Notes: generated from the sequence alone by a model not told the origin. A stretch of 64,000 nt of DNA from Caulobacter flavus (GCF_003722335.1 NZ_CP026100.1:1524001-1588000); one strand, 5' to 3'. Numbered from the stretch's first letter, positions 54,102-63,718 are shown. A program made the numbers and translations.

Positions 54102-54878
54102 ATGAGCAAGGACCGCGACTACGACGAGGAGCTGCGCGACCTGCAGATCGCGCTGATCGCCCTGCAGAGGCTGGCCATCAAGGAAGGCTGGAAGCTGCTG
54201 GCGATCTTCGAGGGCCGTGACGCCGCCGGCAAGGACGGCACGATCGCTCGCATCACCGAGCATCTCGACCGCCGCCAGACCACGGCCGTCGCCCTGCCCA
54301 AGCCCACCGAGCGCCAGCAGAGCGAATGGTACTTCCAGCGCTATGTCGAATGGCTGCCGGCCTGCGGCGAGGCGGTGATTTTCAACCGCTCCTGGTACAA
54401 CCGGGCCGGCGTCGAGAAGGTGATGGGCTTTTCCACCCCTCAGCAGCAGGAGCAGTTCCTGCGCGACGTGCCGGCCTTCGAGACGATGCTGGTCGAGAGC
54501 GGCATGAGGTTCTCGAAGTTCTGGCTGGATATCGGCAAGGAGACCCAGGCCGAACGGCTGAAGGCCAGGCGGGACGATCCGCTGAAGGCCTTCAAGACCA
54601 GCCCGCTGGACGCCGTCGCCCAGGAGAAGTGGGACGACTACACCGCCGCCCGCGACGGCATGCTGACCCGCACCCACAGCGAGACCGCGCCCTGGGTCTG
54701 CGTGAAGGCCGACCACAAGAAGGCCGCGCGCCTCAACGTCATCCGCTGGCTGCTGCACGCGGCCGCGCCGAAAGGGGCGGCGGGCCGGAAGATCCTCAAG
54801 GGCGTGCCCGAACCGGATCCCGAGGTGATCTTCCGCTTCGAGCCGTCGGCGCTGACCGACGGGCGGCTGGCGCGGTAG
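54102..54878 (+). CDS. ppk2: Polyphosphate kinase 2 family protein
   Basis: The 258-residue protein is a single-domain PPK2 with Walker A EGRDAAGKDGTIARITEHL, Walker B-type segment EAVIFNRSWYNRAGVEKVMG, and WLDIGKETQAERLKARRDDP. It transfers phosphate between polyphosphate and nucleotides, typically GDP or ADP. Subclass cannot be assigned confidently by eye. It is convergent with the thioredoxin-like gene, 7 bases between stops. Confidence 0.92.
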   Translation: MSKDRDYDEELRDLQIALIALQRLAIKEGWKLLAIFEGRDAAGKDGTIARITEHLDRRQTTAVALPKPTERQQSEWYFQRYVEWLPACGEAVIFNRSWYNRAGVEKVMGFSTPQQQEQFLRDVPAFETMLVESGMRFSKFWLDIGKETQAERLKARRDDPLKAFKTSPLDAVAQEKWDDYTAARDGMLTRTHSETAPWVCVKADHKKAARLNVIRWLLHAAAPKGAAGRKILKGVPEPDPEVIFRFEPSALTDGRLAR

Positions 54879-54885
54879 GGCGGCT

Positions 54886-55434
54886 CTAAAGCGCCGGCGC
54901 GGCGCAGACGCCGTCCGCGCAGTCGTCGCCGGCGTCGGCGGTCGTCGCCATGGCTGCGTCGGACTGCACCAGGGCCTGAACGGCCGCGCCCAGGGTCAGG
55001 TCGGGCGGATGGCCGAACAGCTTGTGGACCAAGCGGCCCTGGCGGTCGAACAGCAGCAGGCTTGGCGTGCCCTGCAGGGCGTAGGCCCGCATGGTCTGGG
55101 GAATGGGGCCGCCGTTCGGGTCCGGGGCGTCGATCCCGACCGGGAAACCGATCCGGTACTCGTGCAGGAAGGCTTCCAGCGCCGCCGGCGTGTTGGCCGC
55201 GTGATGCTCGAACACCGTGTGCAGGCCGATCACCGCCAGGTCGGACCCGGCGAAGGCCTCGCGCAGGCGCTGGGCCTGGGGCAGGGCGTTGGCCACGCAG
55301 CCAGGGCACAGCATCTGGAAGGCGTAGACCGCGACCACCCGGCCGGCGAGGGCGGGCAGGTCGAGCGGCGTCCTGGTGTTGAACCAGCGGCTGGTGGTCA
55401 GGGGCGGCGGCTTCGTCGTCATCGGGGGCGTCAT
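54886..55434 (-). CDS. Thioredoxin-like (TlpA/AhpC-TSA fold) protein
   Basis: The 182-residue protein has a thioredoxin fold with a CPGC redox motif (Cys43 and Cys46) in AVYAFQMLCPGCVANALPQA. GTPSLLLFDRQGRLVHKLFG contains the cis-proline. Two further cysteines in DDCADGVCAAPAL form a C-terminal pair that could be a second redox centre or a metal site. No signal peptide is visible, so it is probably cytoplasmic. The usual first codon is uncertain: ATGs lie at 55434 and 55422. Confidence 0.8.
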   Translation of the reverse strand: MTPPMTTKPPPLTTSRWFNTRTPLDLPALAGRVVAVYAFQMLCPGCVANALPQAQRLREAFAGSDLAVIGLHTVFEHHAANTPAALEAFLHEYRIGFPVGIDAPDPNGGPIPQTMRAYALQGTPSLLLFDRQGRLVHKLFGHPPDLTLGAAVQALVQSDAAMATTADAGDDCADGVCAAPAL

Positions 55435-55665
55435 GATGGCCTCGTGGCTTGCCGCCGATAGATGGGCGCCACTCGACGTCAGCCCAGGGCGGGATTGGGA
55501 CGGGCCGGCTGTGAAATCACGACCGGAATGTCCTAGACCTGACGATCTTTGCGTAAAAATCGGAAAAGATAACTTTCCATCATTTCCATTTCGCGATTAT
55601 TCGAGGCCCGCCATTCTCTCCTTCGACGCCGCGGCCGCCGGGCCCGCAAGGGGAGACTTCAGACC

Positions 55666-56268
55666 ATGTTCGCCACCCAGACGATCGACGCCCGCGCCGC
55701 CCGCACCGGCGAAACCTCGCGCAGCTTCGCCCCGCGCGACGACGTGCAGGCCAGCGCCCTGCCCAAGCGCATCGCCGACCTGCTGCGCGACGCCCAGCGC
55801 ACCGCCCGCGAGGACCGCGGCGAAGCCGAGCGCCGCATCCGCGAGGCCATGGCCCTGGTCGAACGCGAGGGCCTGCGCCTGCTGGAAGCCGCCGCCCCCG
55901 GCGAACTGGATCGTGGGGGCCTGGCCCCCTGGCAGATGCGCCGCATCGACGCCCATCTGGCCGCCAATCTCGACGGCTCGGTGCGGGTGACCGATCTGGC
56001 GGCCATCGCCAAGCTCAGCGTCAGCCACTTCTCGCGCGCCTTCGCCGCCAGCTACGGCATGGCCCCGCGCGACCACATTCTCAACCTGCGCCTGGAGCAG
56101 GCCCGCTCGATGATGCTGGCCTCGGCCGAGCCGCTGGGCCGCATCGCCATCGCCTGTGGCTTCTCCGACCAGGCCCACCTGTCGAACCGCTTCCGCCGCG
56201 CCTTCGACGTCAGCCCCAACGCCTGGCGCCGCCAGAACCTGCGCGCCGCCGACCCGGCCTATGCCTGA
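55666..56268 (+). CDS. AraC family transcriptional regulator
   Basis: The 200-residue protein has a C-terminal AraC double helix-turn-helix (about 95-195): RVTDLAAIAKLSVSHFSRAF, then HILNLRLEQARSMMLASAEP and IAIACGFSDQAHLSNRFRRA. The N-terminal part (about 30-80) is a helical, arginine and glutamate-rich segment rather than the usual cupin sensor. It is 74 bases upstream of an SDR gene in the same direction and may regulate it. The upstream 231 bases contain an AT-rich patch (55548-55600). Confidence 0.87.
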   Translation: MFATQTIDARAARTGETSRSFAPRDDVQASALPKRIADLLRDAQRTAREDRGEAERRIREAMALVEREGLRLLEAAAPGELDRGGLAPWQMRRIDAHLAANLDGSVRVTDLAAIAKLSVSHFSRAFAASYGMAPRDHILNLRLEQARSMMLASAEPLGRIAIACGFSDQAHLSNRFRRAFDVSPNAWRRQNLRAADPAYA

Positions 56269-56342
56269 GGCCGTAGCAGGATCCGGGTGGCCGTATCGGG
56301 CCGCCGGTTTCTAGACCTTGCCCTCCAGATGAGGAGGCAAGC

Positions 56343-57092
56343 ATGTCGTTACTGGACAACAAGGTCGCGATCGTCACCGGCGCGTCGTCGGGGATCGGAC
56401 GGGCAACGGCCCTGCGGCTGGCGGCAGAGGGCGCGGCGGTGGTCGTCAACGCCCGGGGCGGCCACGCCCTGGAGATCGTCGCCGAGGAGATCCGCGCAAG
56501 CGGCGGGCAGGCCCATGCCGTGGCCGGCGACGTCGTCGATCCCGAAACCCACCAAGCCCTGGTCGCGGCCGCCGTCGAGCGGTTCGGCGGACTGGACGTC
56601 GCCGTCAACAACGCCGGGGCGGTCGGCCCCTACGCGCCGCTGGCCGAGATCGCGCTGGACGACTGGAACGCCGTGCTGGCGGCCAATCTGACCTCGGCCT
56701 TCCTGGGCGCGCGGGCCCAGGTTCCGGCCATGCTGGCGCGCGGCGGCGGCTCGCTGGTGTTCGTCTCGACCTTCGTGGGGACCAGCGTCGGCATCCCCGG
56801 CATGGCCGCCTACGGCGCGTCCAAGGCCGGCTTGATGGGGCTGGTGAAGGGGCTGACGGCCGACTACGCCGCGCGCGGGATCCGCGCCAACGCCCTGCTG
56901 CCGGGCGGGACCGACACGCCGATGGGCGGCGACGCGGCCCAGAAGGAGTGGGCGGCGGGCCTGCACGCCCTCGAGCGCATCGCCGACCCCGACGAGATCG
57001 CGGCCGCCGCCCTGTTCCTGGCCAGCCCGATGGCCAGCTTCATCGCCGGCTCGGCCCTCTACGCCGACGGCGGCAACGCGGCGGTGAAGTAG
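56343..57092 (+). CDS. Short-chain dehydrogenase/reductase
   Basis: The 249-residue classical SDR carries VTGASSGIGRATALRL, VVNARGGHALEIVAEE (NADP-type arginine), NNAGAVGPYAPL, catalytic serine in VFVSTFVGTSVG and YGASK, and ends in SFIAGSALYADGG. A GGAGG ribosome site precedes the start. The AraC gene upstream is the likely regulator; the substrate is unknown. A terminator and a convergent TonB-receptor gene follow. Confidence 0.87.
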   Translation: MSLLDNKVAIVTGASSGIGRATALRLAAEGAAVVVNARGGHALEIVAEEIRASGGQAHAVAGDVVDPETHQALVAAAVERFGGLDVAVNNAGAVGPYAPLAEIALDDWNAVLAANLTSAFLGARAQVPAMLARGGGSLVFVSTFVGTSVGIPGMAAYGASKAGLMGLVKGLTADYAARGIRANALLPGGTDTPMGGDAAQKEWAAGLHALERIADPDEIAAAALFLASPMASFIAGSALYADGGNAAVK

Positions 57093-57097
57093 GCGCG

Positions 57098-57128
57098 AAA
57101 AGGGGCGGCCCCGCGAGAGGCCGCCCCC
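57098..57128 (-). terminator. Terminator for the TonB receptor gene
   Basis: GGGGCGGCC (57102-57110) pairs with GGCCGCCCC (57119-57127); AAAA to the left gives a T-run on the minus strand. It sits between convergent genes and may act in both directions. Confidence 0.8.
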
Positions 57129-57150
57129 GTTCCGTACCTCGACGCGGGGC

Positions 57151-59553
57151 CTAGTAGCTGGCGCGCAGGGTGAAGGCGACCGCGCGGGCGTCGCCCGGCG
57201 TGCCGACCACCAGGCCCGAATTGCCCGAGACCACGGTGATGTTCTGCAGGTACTCGGCGTCGAAGGCGTTGCGCACCGAGACGAACGCCTCCCAGCCGCT
57301 TTCCGACTGGAAGCCGGCGCGCAGGTTGACGATCTCGTAGGCCTTGATGCGCGTGTACTGCGAGTCCGAGCTGTCGGCGTAGTAGGCCGAGCGGAAGCTG
57401 GCGTCGACGCCGGCATAGGCCTCGCCGGTCAGGCGGCCCAGGCTCGTCTTGGCGCGGTACTCGGCGCCCGCCGAGCCGGCCCACTTCGACAGGCCCGGCA
57501 GCTCCTTGCCCGACAGGTCGCAGGCGGCGGTGGACGTGCCGATCTTCTCCAGCGGGCAGGGGCCGTTCTTGAAGCTGGCGTACTTGCCGTCGGTGTAGGC
57601 CAGGTTGCCGTAGAACTTGAAGCCGCCGATCGAGCGGGTCGAGGCGTCCAGCTCCACCCCGCGCACCTCCACCTTCTCGACATTGGCCAGGTAGCCGCGC
57701 AGGGCGCCGGGGCCGCTGTCGACGACGTTGGCCTGGAAGTCCTTCACGTCGGTGGCGAAGGCGGCGACGTTGGCGGTGACCAGGCGGTCGAACCACTGGG
57801 TCTTCAGGCCGACGTCGATGGTGGTGACCTTCTCGGGGCGGATCACCGCGGCGGCCAGCGAGGGCGTGCCGGCGCTGGTCAGCGGCAGGGCGGTCATGTT
57901 GATGCCGCCCGACTTGTTGCCGCTGGAGACGGTGGCGTAGGCGTTGACGTCCTTGGTCAGGGCGTAGACCACGGCGATTTGGCCCGACCAGGCGCCGTCG
58001 TCGGTCTTGGCCGCGAAGTTCTGCGGCCGGGCGATGCCCAGGCGGCGGTTGAGCAGGGTGGTGTCGGTGGTCACCGAACCGCCCGTGGTGGTCTGGACGT
58101 AGGCGCCGTCCTTCTTCTCCTGGGTGTAGCGCACGCCGGGCGTGACGCTGAGGCGGTCGCTCACCTTCCAGGTCAGCTGGCCGAAGGCGGCGTAGCTGGT
58201 GGTGTCGATCGTGCTGTCGTTGAACACCGTGTAGCCCTCGAGCAGCGAGGCCGGGGTGTTGGTGGCGGGCAGCAGCCAGTACGAGGCGTCCGAGCCGTAT
58301 TCGGTGACGCCGTGCGTGGTGACGTTCTGGTCGAAATAGTAGAGGCCCACGGTCCAGTCGAAGGCCTGGCCGCCGTTGTTGGACAGGCGGAATTCCTGGC
58401 TGAACTGCTTCTGGTGCGAGGGGTTGTTGGAGCGGCGGGTGACGTCCAGGGCGGTGTAGTCGCGGTCGTTGCGCGGCTCCCAGTCCCATTCGCGGTGAGC
58501 GGTGACCGAGGTCAGGGTGACCGCGCCGAAGTCGTAGTCGGCGACCGCCGACAGGCCGTTGACCCACTGGTCGGCCTGGATCGGGTCGTCGATGTCGGAG
58601 ATGCGGTCGTAGGGGTTGGTGCTGGCGACCGTGTAGTTCTTGCCGGCGGCCAGGGCCGCGTACTGCTGGGCGGCGGGCTTCAGGGTCGTGCCGACCGTGA
58701 CGTAGACCTGGGTGCAGCACTCGGGCTGCTGGACGGCGTAGTCGCCGTAGAGCCTGACCGTCAGCTGTTCGTTCGGGGTGAACTTCAGCTGGCCGCGATA
58801 GCCGGTGCTGGCCCGGGCGTTCTGGTAGCTGTTGCTCTTGGGGTTGTAGAGGTCGCCGTCGCGCCAGGTGCCGACGAACGACAGGCGGGCCGCCAGCTTG
58901 TCCTTGACGATCGGACCGGCCGCCGTGGCCTTGAACTGGCGGAAGTTGAGGCTGCCGTAACTGGCCTCGATGTCGGCCTCGAACTCCTGGGTGGCGTCGC
59001 GGGTGCTGATGTTCAGCGCGCCGGCGGTGGTGTTCTTGCCGAACAGCGTGCCCTGCGGACCGCGCAGCACCTCGATCTGCTGGATGTCGATGAAGTCGAG
59101 CGTCGCGGCCCCGGGGCGCGAATTGTAGACCTGGTCCACATAGATGCCGACGCCCTGCTCGAGGCCGTCGTTGGCCAGGCCGTAGCTGGCGCCGAGGCCC
59201 CGGATGGTCAGGGCGGTGTTGCGCGGGTTGGGCGACAGCACCTGCAGGGTCGGGACCAGCTGGGTCAGGGCGACGATGCTGTTGACGCCGGTCTGGGTCA
59301 GGGTTTCGGCCGAGGTCACCGTCAGGGCGATCGGCACTTCCTGGGCGCTTTCCTCGCGGCGGCGGGCGGTGACGAAGACCTGTCCGACCAGGCTGGCGTC
59401 GTCGTTGGCCGCCGGATCGGCGGGATCGGCCGGCGCGGTCGCGGCCGGCGCGGCGGGCGCCTCGGCGGCCAGGGCCAGGCTCGCGGTGGTGGAAAGAAGC
59501 GCGCCCAGCAGGGCGGCGCGGCCGAGCCTCTGGGCCGAAAGTCCGATCGTCAC
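57151..59553 (-). CDS. TonB-dependent outer-membrane receptor
   Basis: The 800-residue receptor has a signal peptide (TIGLSAQRLGRAALLGALLS...LALAAEAP), a TonB-box-like VGQVFVTARRREESAQEVP, a plug (about 50-165, with PNPRNTALTIRGLGASYG and QIEVLRGPQGTLFGKNTTAG) and a 22-strand barrel ending in VAFTLRASY. I propose GTG at 59553 because it follows GAGGGGC and leads straight into the signal peptide; the open frame reaches 59700 but adds an unlikely leader. It belongs to the large group of caulobacterial TonB receptors for carbohydrates or other nutrients; the substrate is unknown. Confidence 0.9.
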   Translation of the reverse strand: MTIGLSAQRLGRAALLGALLSTTASLALAAEAPAAPAATAPADPADPAANDDASLVGQVFVTARRREESAQEVPIALTVTSAETLTQTGVNSIVALTQLVPTLQVLSPNPRNTALTIRGLGASYGLANDGLEQGVGIYVDQVYNSRPGAATLDFIDIQQIEVLRGPQGTLFGKNTTAGALNISTRDATQEFEADIEASYGSLNFRQFKATAAGPIVKDKLAARLSFVGTWRDGDLYNPKSNSYQNARASTGYRGQLKFTPNEQLTVRLYGDYAVQQPECCTQVYVTVGTTLKPAAQQYAALAAGKNYTVASTNPYDRISDIDDPIQADQWVNGLSAVADYDFGAVTLTSVTAHREWDWEPRNDRDYTALDVTRRSNNPSHQKQFSQEFRLSNNGGQAFDWTVGLYYFDQNVTTHGVTEYGSDASYWLLPATNTPASLLEGYTVFNDSTIDTTSYAAFGQLTWKVSDRLSVTPGVRYTQEKKDGAYVQTTTGGSVTTDTTLLNRRLGIARPQNFAAKTDDGAWSGQIAVVYALTKDVNAYATVSSGNKSGGINMTALPLTSAGTPSLAAAVIRPEKVTTIDVGLKTQWFDRLVTANVAAFATDVKDFQANVVDSGPGALRGYLANVEKVEVRGVELDASTRSIGGFKFYGNLAYTDGKYASFKNGPCPLEKIGTSTAACDLSGKELPGLSKWAGSAGAEYRAKTSLGRLTGEAYAGVDASFRSAYYADSSDSQYTRIKAYEIVNLRAGFQSESGWEAFVSVRNAFDAEYLQNITVVSGNSGLVVGTPGDARAVAFTLRASY

Positions 59554-59706
59554 GTAGTGCCCCCTCAGTTCGAGATAACGCCATTCGGCGATTGGGGTGC
59601 GGTGATATCTACCTATTCCTATCGGTGAAATGGAGAATGGCTCCGCGACCGGCCAGTTTTTCTGCGGGGTGGTATGCGGTCCTGGTTGTGGAGCGGACAA
59701 GGCAAA

Positions 59707-59732
59707 GGCCGCCCCGGTCTCCCGGGACGGCC
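59707..59732 (-). terminator. Weak terminator-like hairpin downstream of the S10 peptidase
   Basis: GGCCG...CGGCC arms with inner CCGG/CCGG pairing and a mixed T-rich (CTTTGCCTT) exit on the minus strand. It could end the leftward S10 peptidase transcript. Confidence 0.4.
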
Positions 59733-59759
59733 ATCTGACTAGTCGTACTCCGCGAAAAC

Positions 59760-59848
59760 CTCGTCCTTCGACAAGCTCAGGATGAGGTTTTCTAATGCGA
59801 CGCTTCTGCCTTGGTCCTCACCCTGAGCCTGTCGAAGGGCGAGGGCCA
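59760..59848. repeat. Palindromic extragenic repeat, family H
   Basis: CCTCGTCCTTCGACAAGCTC AGGATGAGG and its inverse CCTCACCCTGAGCCTGTCGAAGG enclose a 35-base less conserved core. The inverted arms are near-identical. Confidence 0.78.
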
Positions 59849-59859
59849 CGCAAGGTGCG

Positions 59860-61362
59860 TCAGTTCGCGCCGTACAGCTTCTTCACGTCCGCGCGGAAGG
59901 CCGCGCCGCTGTCGGGACGGCTGTAGAACATGTGGCCGCCGGCGTAGTTGGACAGGGTCACGCGGCCATTGGCCGTGGCCGGCATGGCGTCGACCACCAG
60001 GCGCGAGGCGAAGAACGGGCACGACAGGTCGTTGTAGCCGTGGACGATCAGCACCTTCAGCTTGGGGTCGACCGAGACCGACTTGCGCAGGTCGGTGACG
60101 GACTCGGTGTCGGGGCCGCGGCCGCGGTCCCAGGCCTGGTTCACCTCGCCCGACAGCGCGTCGTAGCGGCCCTCGACCTTCCAGCCGACGGTGCGGGTGG
60201 TGAAGTCGACGATGGCGCTGGTGGTCGGGGCGATGATCGAGTCGAGGATCGGATCGTTGATCTCCTGCTCGGGCGCGAACGGGAAGGGATCCAGCGACGT
60301 GACGTTGCTGTCGTAGCGGCTGCCCAGGCGGCCCGTCTGGCGGAACACCTCGCGCAGGAACGACTGGGTCTCCAGCCGGCCGCCGGCGCGACGCACATAG
60401 GTGGGATCAAGGCCGGTCATGGCCGAGACCTTGGTGGTCAGGCGATCCAGGGCGGCCGGGTCGGAGCCCTTCATCAGGTCGACCATGTATTCGCCGCGCG
60501 TGTAGTCCTCGACCTCCTTGATGGCGGCCGGGGTCAGCTTGCCTTCGCGTTCCAGCTTGGCGGCGGCGATCGAGGGCAGGGTCCACATCGACGGCAGGGG
60601 CGAGATTTCCTGGGCCGTGCGGCCGGCGCTCGACAGCAGCGGCGAGACCAGGACGAGGCCGCTGATCCCGACGCCGTAGTCGGTCTGCAGGGTGTAGGTC
60701 AGGCGCGGGCCGCGGAAGCCGCCGTAGCTTTCGCCGACGATGTACTTGGGCGACTGCAGGCGCTCGTTCTTGACCAGCCAGTCGAAGACGATGCGCGACA
60801 GGTAGTCGATGTCCTGCTTGACGCCGTAGAAGCGCTTCTTGGTCTCCTCGGGCGTGGTCAGGCTGCGCGAGAAGCCGGTGCCGACGGCGTCGATGAAGAC
60901 CAGATCGGTGAAGTCCATCCAGCTGGCCGGATTGTCCTGCAGGCGCGTGGGGGCCGACGGGCTGTCGCCCTCGGCGCCGAACTGCACGCGTTTGGGACCG
61001 AGCGCGAAGTTCAGATAGACCGAGGCCGCGCCGGGGCCGCCGTTGAAGGCGAAGGTCACCGGACGGTTCGGATCGCGCGGGCCGTCCAGGGTGTAGGCGG
61101 TGAACACCACCTCGGCGATCTTCTTGCCCTTCTCGTCGCGCACCGGCAGCGAGCCGACGATGGCGGTGTAGGACAGCGTCCTGCCGGCCAGCACCGTGGT
61201 CTGCTTGACCGACTTGTCGGCCGGGAAGGCGGGCAGTTCGGCGGCCGGAGCGCCTTTGGCCGGAGCGTCGGGCTTGGCGTCCTGCGCCATGACCGGTCCG
61301 CCGGCCATCATGCCGATCGCGAGGGCCGCCCCCGCGGTCCACGACTTCCAAGTGCTGAGCAA
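59860..61362 (-). CDS. S10 family serine carboxypeptidase, secreted
   Basis: The 500-residue protein has a signal peptide (TWKSWTAGAALAIGMMAGGPVMAQD) and the S10 landmarks: FNGGPGAASVYLNFALGPK, oxyanion and nucleophile GESYGG, the aspartate in VLIVHGYNDLSCPF, and YAGGHMFY with the catalytic histidine. The start is probably TTG at 61362 because GGGAGGCGAC precedes it at good spacing and the signal peptide follows; no ATG fits. It should hydrolyse C-terminal residues of peptides in the periplasm or outside. The longer frame to 61674 is arginine and proline-rich leader. Confidence 0.85.
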   Translation of the reverse strand: MLSTWKSWTAGAALAIGMMAGGPVMAQDAKPDAPAKGAPAAELPAFPADKSVKQTTVLAGRTLSYTAIVGSLPVRDEKGKKIAEVVFTAYTLDGPRDPNRPVTFAFNGGPGAASVYLNFALGPKRVQFGAEGDSPSAPTRLQDNPASWMDFTDLVFIDAVGTGFSRSLTTPEETKKRFYGVKQDIDYLSRIVFDWLVKNERLQSPKYIVGESYGGFRGPRLTYTLQTDYGVGISGLVLVSPLLSSAGRTAQEISPLPSMWTLPSIAAAKLEREGKLTPAAIKEVEDYTRGEYMVDLMKGSDPAALDRLTTKVSAMTGLDPTYVRRAGGRLETQSFLREVFRQTGRLGSRYDSNVTSLDPFPFAPEQEINDPILDSIIAPTTSAIVDFTTRTVGWKVEGRYDALSGEVNQAWDRGRGPDTESVTDLRKSVSVDPKLKVLIVHGYNDLSCPFFASRLVVDAMPATANGRVTLSNYAGGHMFYSRPDSGAAFRADVKKLYGAN

Positions 61363-61742
61363 TGTCGCCTCCCGAACGCCGTCCGGCTCGACCTGAACCG
61401 GAGCGCCTTGCCGTCTGGAATCTGGAGCACGCGCGGCATGGCGCGCTCCGGTGAGGCCGAAATGGCTAGAGCATGGCCAAGCTCCCGGCAAGGACGGTTC
61501 GGAAAAGTGGGCGGCCGGCAAGAACGTGCCCGGCGGGCGGGCAGGGCGCGCCTGTTCAAGACGAGGGCGGCCAGGCCGAATTTCCCTTTTCCGATCGTGC
61601 TTAGGGGCGAAAAACGGGTTCCGTTTTGTCCCCCGCCGCACTAGGAGTAGCCCCGCCTCGGCAAGGCCTGCCAAAGCGTCTTGCCGACACCATATTTCTG
61701 TCCGGCGCCGTTCCTGGCGCGTTGCTGCAAGGCGAAGATCCC
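61363..61742. promoter_or_regulatory. Divergent S10 peptidase-lpd region
   Basis: The 380 bases between divergent starts hold no convincing gene. Rightward frames here are arginine-rich and lack family matches. A run of near-homopolymeric CCTTTTCC/TTTTGTCCCC (61580-61640) lies near the lpd side. Promoters are implied but not resolved by eye. Confidence 0.4.
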
Positions 61743-63146
61743 ATGGCCCAATACGACGTCGTCATCATCGGGGGCGGCCCCGGCGGCTACAACGCGGCGA
61801 CCCGCGCTGGCCAGCTGGGCCTGAAGGCGGCCATCGTCGAAGGTCGCGGCAAGCTGGGCGGCACCTGCCTGAACGTCGGCTGCATGCCCTCCAAGGCCCT
61901 GCTGCACGCCTCGGAATACTTTGACGCCGCCGCCAACGGCGAATTCGCCAAGCTCGGCATCGAAGTGAAGCCGAAGCTGAACCTCGACCAGATGATGGCC
62001 CAGAAGGCCGAGAGCGTCGAAGCCCTGACCAAGGGCGTCGAGTTCATCATGAAGAAGAACAAGGTCGAGTACGTGAAGGGCTGGGGCCGCATCGACGGAC
62101 CCGGCAAGGTCGTCGTCAAGGCCGAGGACGGCAGCGAGCGCACGCTCGAGACCAAGCACATCGTCATCGCCACCGGCTCGGAGCCGACCCCGCTGCCGGG
62201 CGTGACCGTCGACAACGCCGGCCGCATCGTCGACTCGACGGGCGCCCTGTCCCTGCCGACCGTTCCCAAGAGCCTGATCGTGGTCGGCGCCGGCGTCATC
62301 GGCCTGGAGCTGGGTTCGGTGTGGCGTCGCCTGGGCGCGGAAGTCACCGTCGTCGAATACCTGGACCGCATCCTGCCGGGCACCGACACCGAAGTGGCCA
62401 ACGCCTTCCAGAAGATCCTCGGCAAGCAGGGCTTCAAGTTCAAGCTCGGCGCCAAGGTCACCGGCGCGACCGACAACGGCAAGCAGGCCCAGCTGACCCT
62501 GGAGCCGGTCGCCGGCGGCGACGCCGAAACCCTGCAGGCCGACTACGTGCTGGTGGCCATCGGCCGTCGCCCGTTCACCCAAGGCCTGGGTCTGGAAACC
62601 GTGGGCATCACCCCCGACAAGCGCGGCGTGATCGCCAACGACCACTACAAGACCGGCGTCGACGGGATCTGGGTCATCGGCGACGTGACCTCGGGTCCGA
62701 TGCTGGCCCACAAGGCCGAGGACGAGGCCGTGGCCTGCATCGAGCTGATCGCGGGCAAGGCCGGCCACGTGAACTACGACATCATCCCGGGCGTCATCTA
62801 CACCAAGCCGGAAGTCGCCACCGTCGGTAAGACCGAAGACGAGCTGAAGGCCTCGGGCGTCGCCTACAAGGTCGGCAAGTTCCCGTTCCTGGCCAACAGC
62901 CGCGCCAAGATCAACCACGAGACCGACGGCTTCGTGAAGGTGCTGGCCGACGCCAAGACCGACCGCATCCTGGGCGCCCACGCCGTGGGTCCCAATGTCG
63001 GCGACATGATCGCCGAGATCTGCGTGGCCATGGAGTTCGGCGGCTCGTCGGAAGACGTCGCCCGCACCTGCCACCCGCACCCGACCCGCTCGGAAGCCAT
63101 CCGCCAGGCGGCCATGGGCGTCGAAGGCTGGACGATGCAGGCCTAA
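61743..63146 (+). CDS. lpd: Dihydrolipoyl dehydrogenase
   Basis: The 467-residue FAD enzyme reoxidises dihydrolipoamide in 2-oxoacid dehydrogenase complexes. FAD motif [17 protein letters not shown], redox pair Cys42/Cys47 in [21 protein letters not shown]-binding [20 protein letters not shown], second FAD motif [20 protein letters not shown], and active-site base in HPHPTRSEA are all present. The ATG at 61743 (MAQYDVV) matches the family; an upstream frame to 61626 is arginine-rich. It is monocistronic here, apart from the other complex genes, so its cognate complex is unknown. Confidence 0.95.
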   Translation: MAQYDVVIIGGGPGGYNAATRAGQLGLKAAIVEGRGKLGGTCLNVGCMPSKALLHASEYFDAAANGEFAKLGIEVKPKLNLDQMMAQKAESVEALTKGVEFIMKKNKVEYVKGWGRIDGPGKVVVKAEDGSERTLETKHIVIATGSEPTPLPGVTVDNAGRIVDSTGALSLPTVPKSLIVVGAGVIGLELGSVWRRLGAEVTVVEYLDRILPGTDTEVANAFQKILGKQGFKFKLGAKVTGATDNGKQAQLTLEPVAGGDAETLQADYVLVAIGRRPFTQGLGLETVGITPDKRGVIANDHYKTGVDGIWVIGDVTSGPMLAHKAEDEAVACIELIAGKAGHVNYDIIPGVIYTKPEVATVGKTEDELKASGVAYKVGKFPFLANSRAKINHETDGFVKVLADAKTDRILGAHAVGPNVGDMIAEICVAMEFGGSSEDVARTCHPHPTRSEAIRQAAMGVEGWTMQA

Positions 63147-63179
63147 GGCCTCGCGTCTGTCCTCTAATTAAGAAGAAGC

Positions 63180-63199
63180 GCGCCCGGGCGATCGGGCGC
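63180..63199. other. Hairpin after lpd
   Basis: GCGCCCG (63180-63186) pairs with CGGGCGC (63193-63199) around GGCGAT. It is preceded by AAGAAGAAG and lacks a T-run. It may act as a weak terminator or an mRNA stabiliser. Confidence 0.4.
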
Positions 63200-63232
63200 A
63201 CAGTGGCGGGGTTTCGGCAACGGAGCCCCGCC

Positions 63233-63553
63233 ATGCTTTTGTCCGCTATGCTGCTGGCCGCCGCCGTGCAGGCCGCGCCCGCCGACCACGTCCACGTCCT
63301 GCCGGTGACGCCGGGTCCCGCGCTGCAGGCCGACGCTCCGCCTCCGCCCGCCCGCATCGAGGACGGCCGCGTGATCCGTCCGCTCAAGCCGGGTTGCCCG
63401 CTGGCCAAGGTTACGCCGACCGACGAACCCAAGGGCCAGGACAAGGCCCGCCCCCTCTCCAACGAGCCCCGCTCAAGCCTGCGCTATGCCGTGATGCGCA
63501 GCATCGACGGCTGTCCGGTCGATGCGCCGATGAGAGTGCGGCGGGCGCGGTAG
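63233..63553 (+). CDS. Small secreted protein, function unknown
   Basis: The 106-residue protein starts at ATG 63233 after GGAGCC, with a short hydrophobic stretch (LLSAMLLAAAVQAAPA) ending in an AxA-type signal cleavage site. The mature part is proline-rich, with two cysteines at about residues 55 (KPGCPLAK) and 93 (DGCPVDAP) that could form a disulfide. No family is recognised. It lies between lpd and repeat elements on the same strand. Confidence 0.6.
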   Translation: MLLSAMLLAAAVQAAPADHVHVLPVTPGPALQADAPPPPARIEDGRVIRPLKPGCPLAKVTPTDEPKGQDKARPLSNEPRSSLRYAVMRSIDGCPVDAPMRVRRAR

Positions 63554-63554
63554 C

Positions 63555-63600
63555 AGGATCCTCCCCCTCTGGGGGAGGCGGCCCGAAGGGCCGGAGCGGG
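63555..63600. repeat. Solo half of the family E repeat, inverted
   Basis: GATCCTCCCCCTCTGGGGGAGG then GCGGCCCGAAGGGCCGGAGC is the inverse of the solo half at 53276-53321. Confidence 0.75.
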
Positions 63601-63643
63601 GCGTTTTCAGCTTTCAGAGTGGCGGCCATGCCGTGGCGGCTTC

Positions 63644-63690
63644 CCTCTCCGTCGGCTTCGCCGACACCTCTCCCTTCAGGGAGAGGGGCC
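63644..63690. repeat. Palindromic extragenic repeat, family G, inverted
   Basis: CCCTCTCCGTCGGCTTCGCC, GACACCTCTCCC and TCAGGGAGAGGGG are the inverse of the module at 53189-53232. Confidence 0.75.
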
Positions 63691-63718
63691 TCGCAGGCGC
63701 GCCGTCGCGTCTCCATGA

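Noticed and set aside
59554-59700. N-terminal extension of the TonB receptor to 59700
   Set aside because: It would place about 50 non-secretory residues before a clear signal peptide; GTG at 59553 with GAGGGG fits better.
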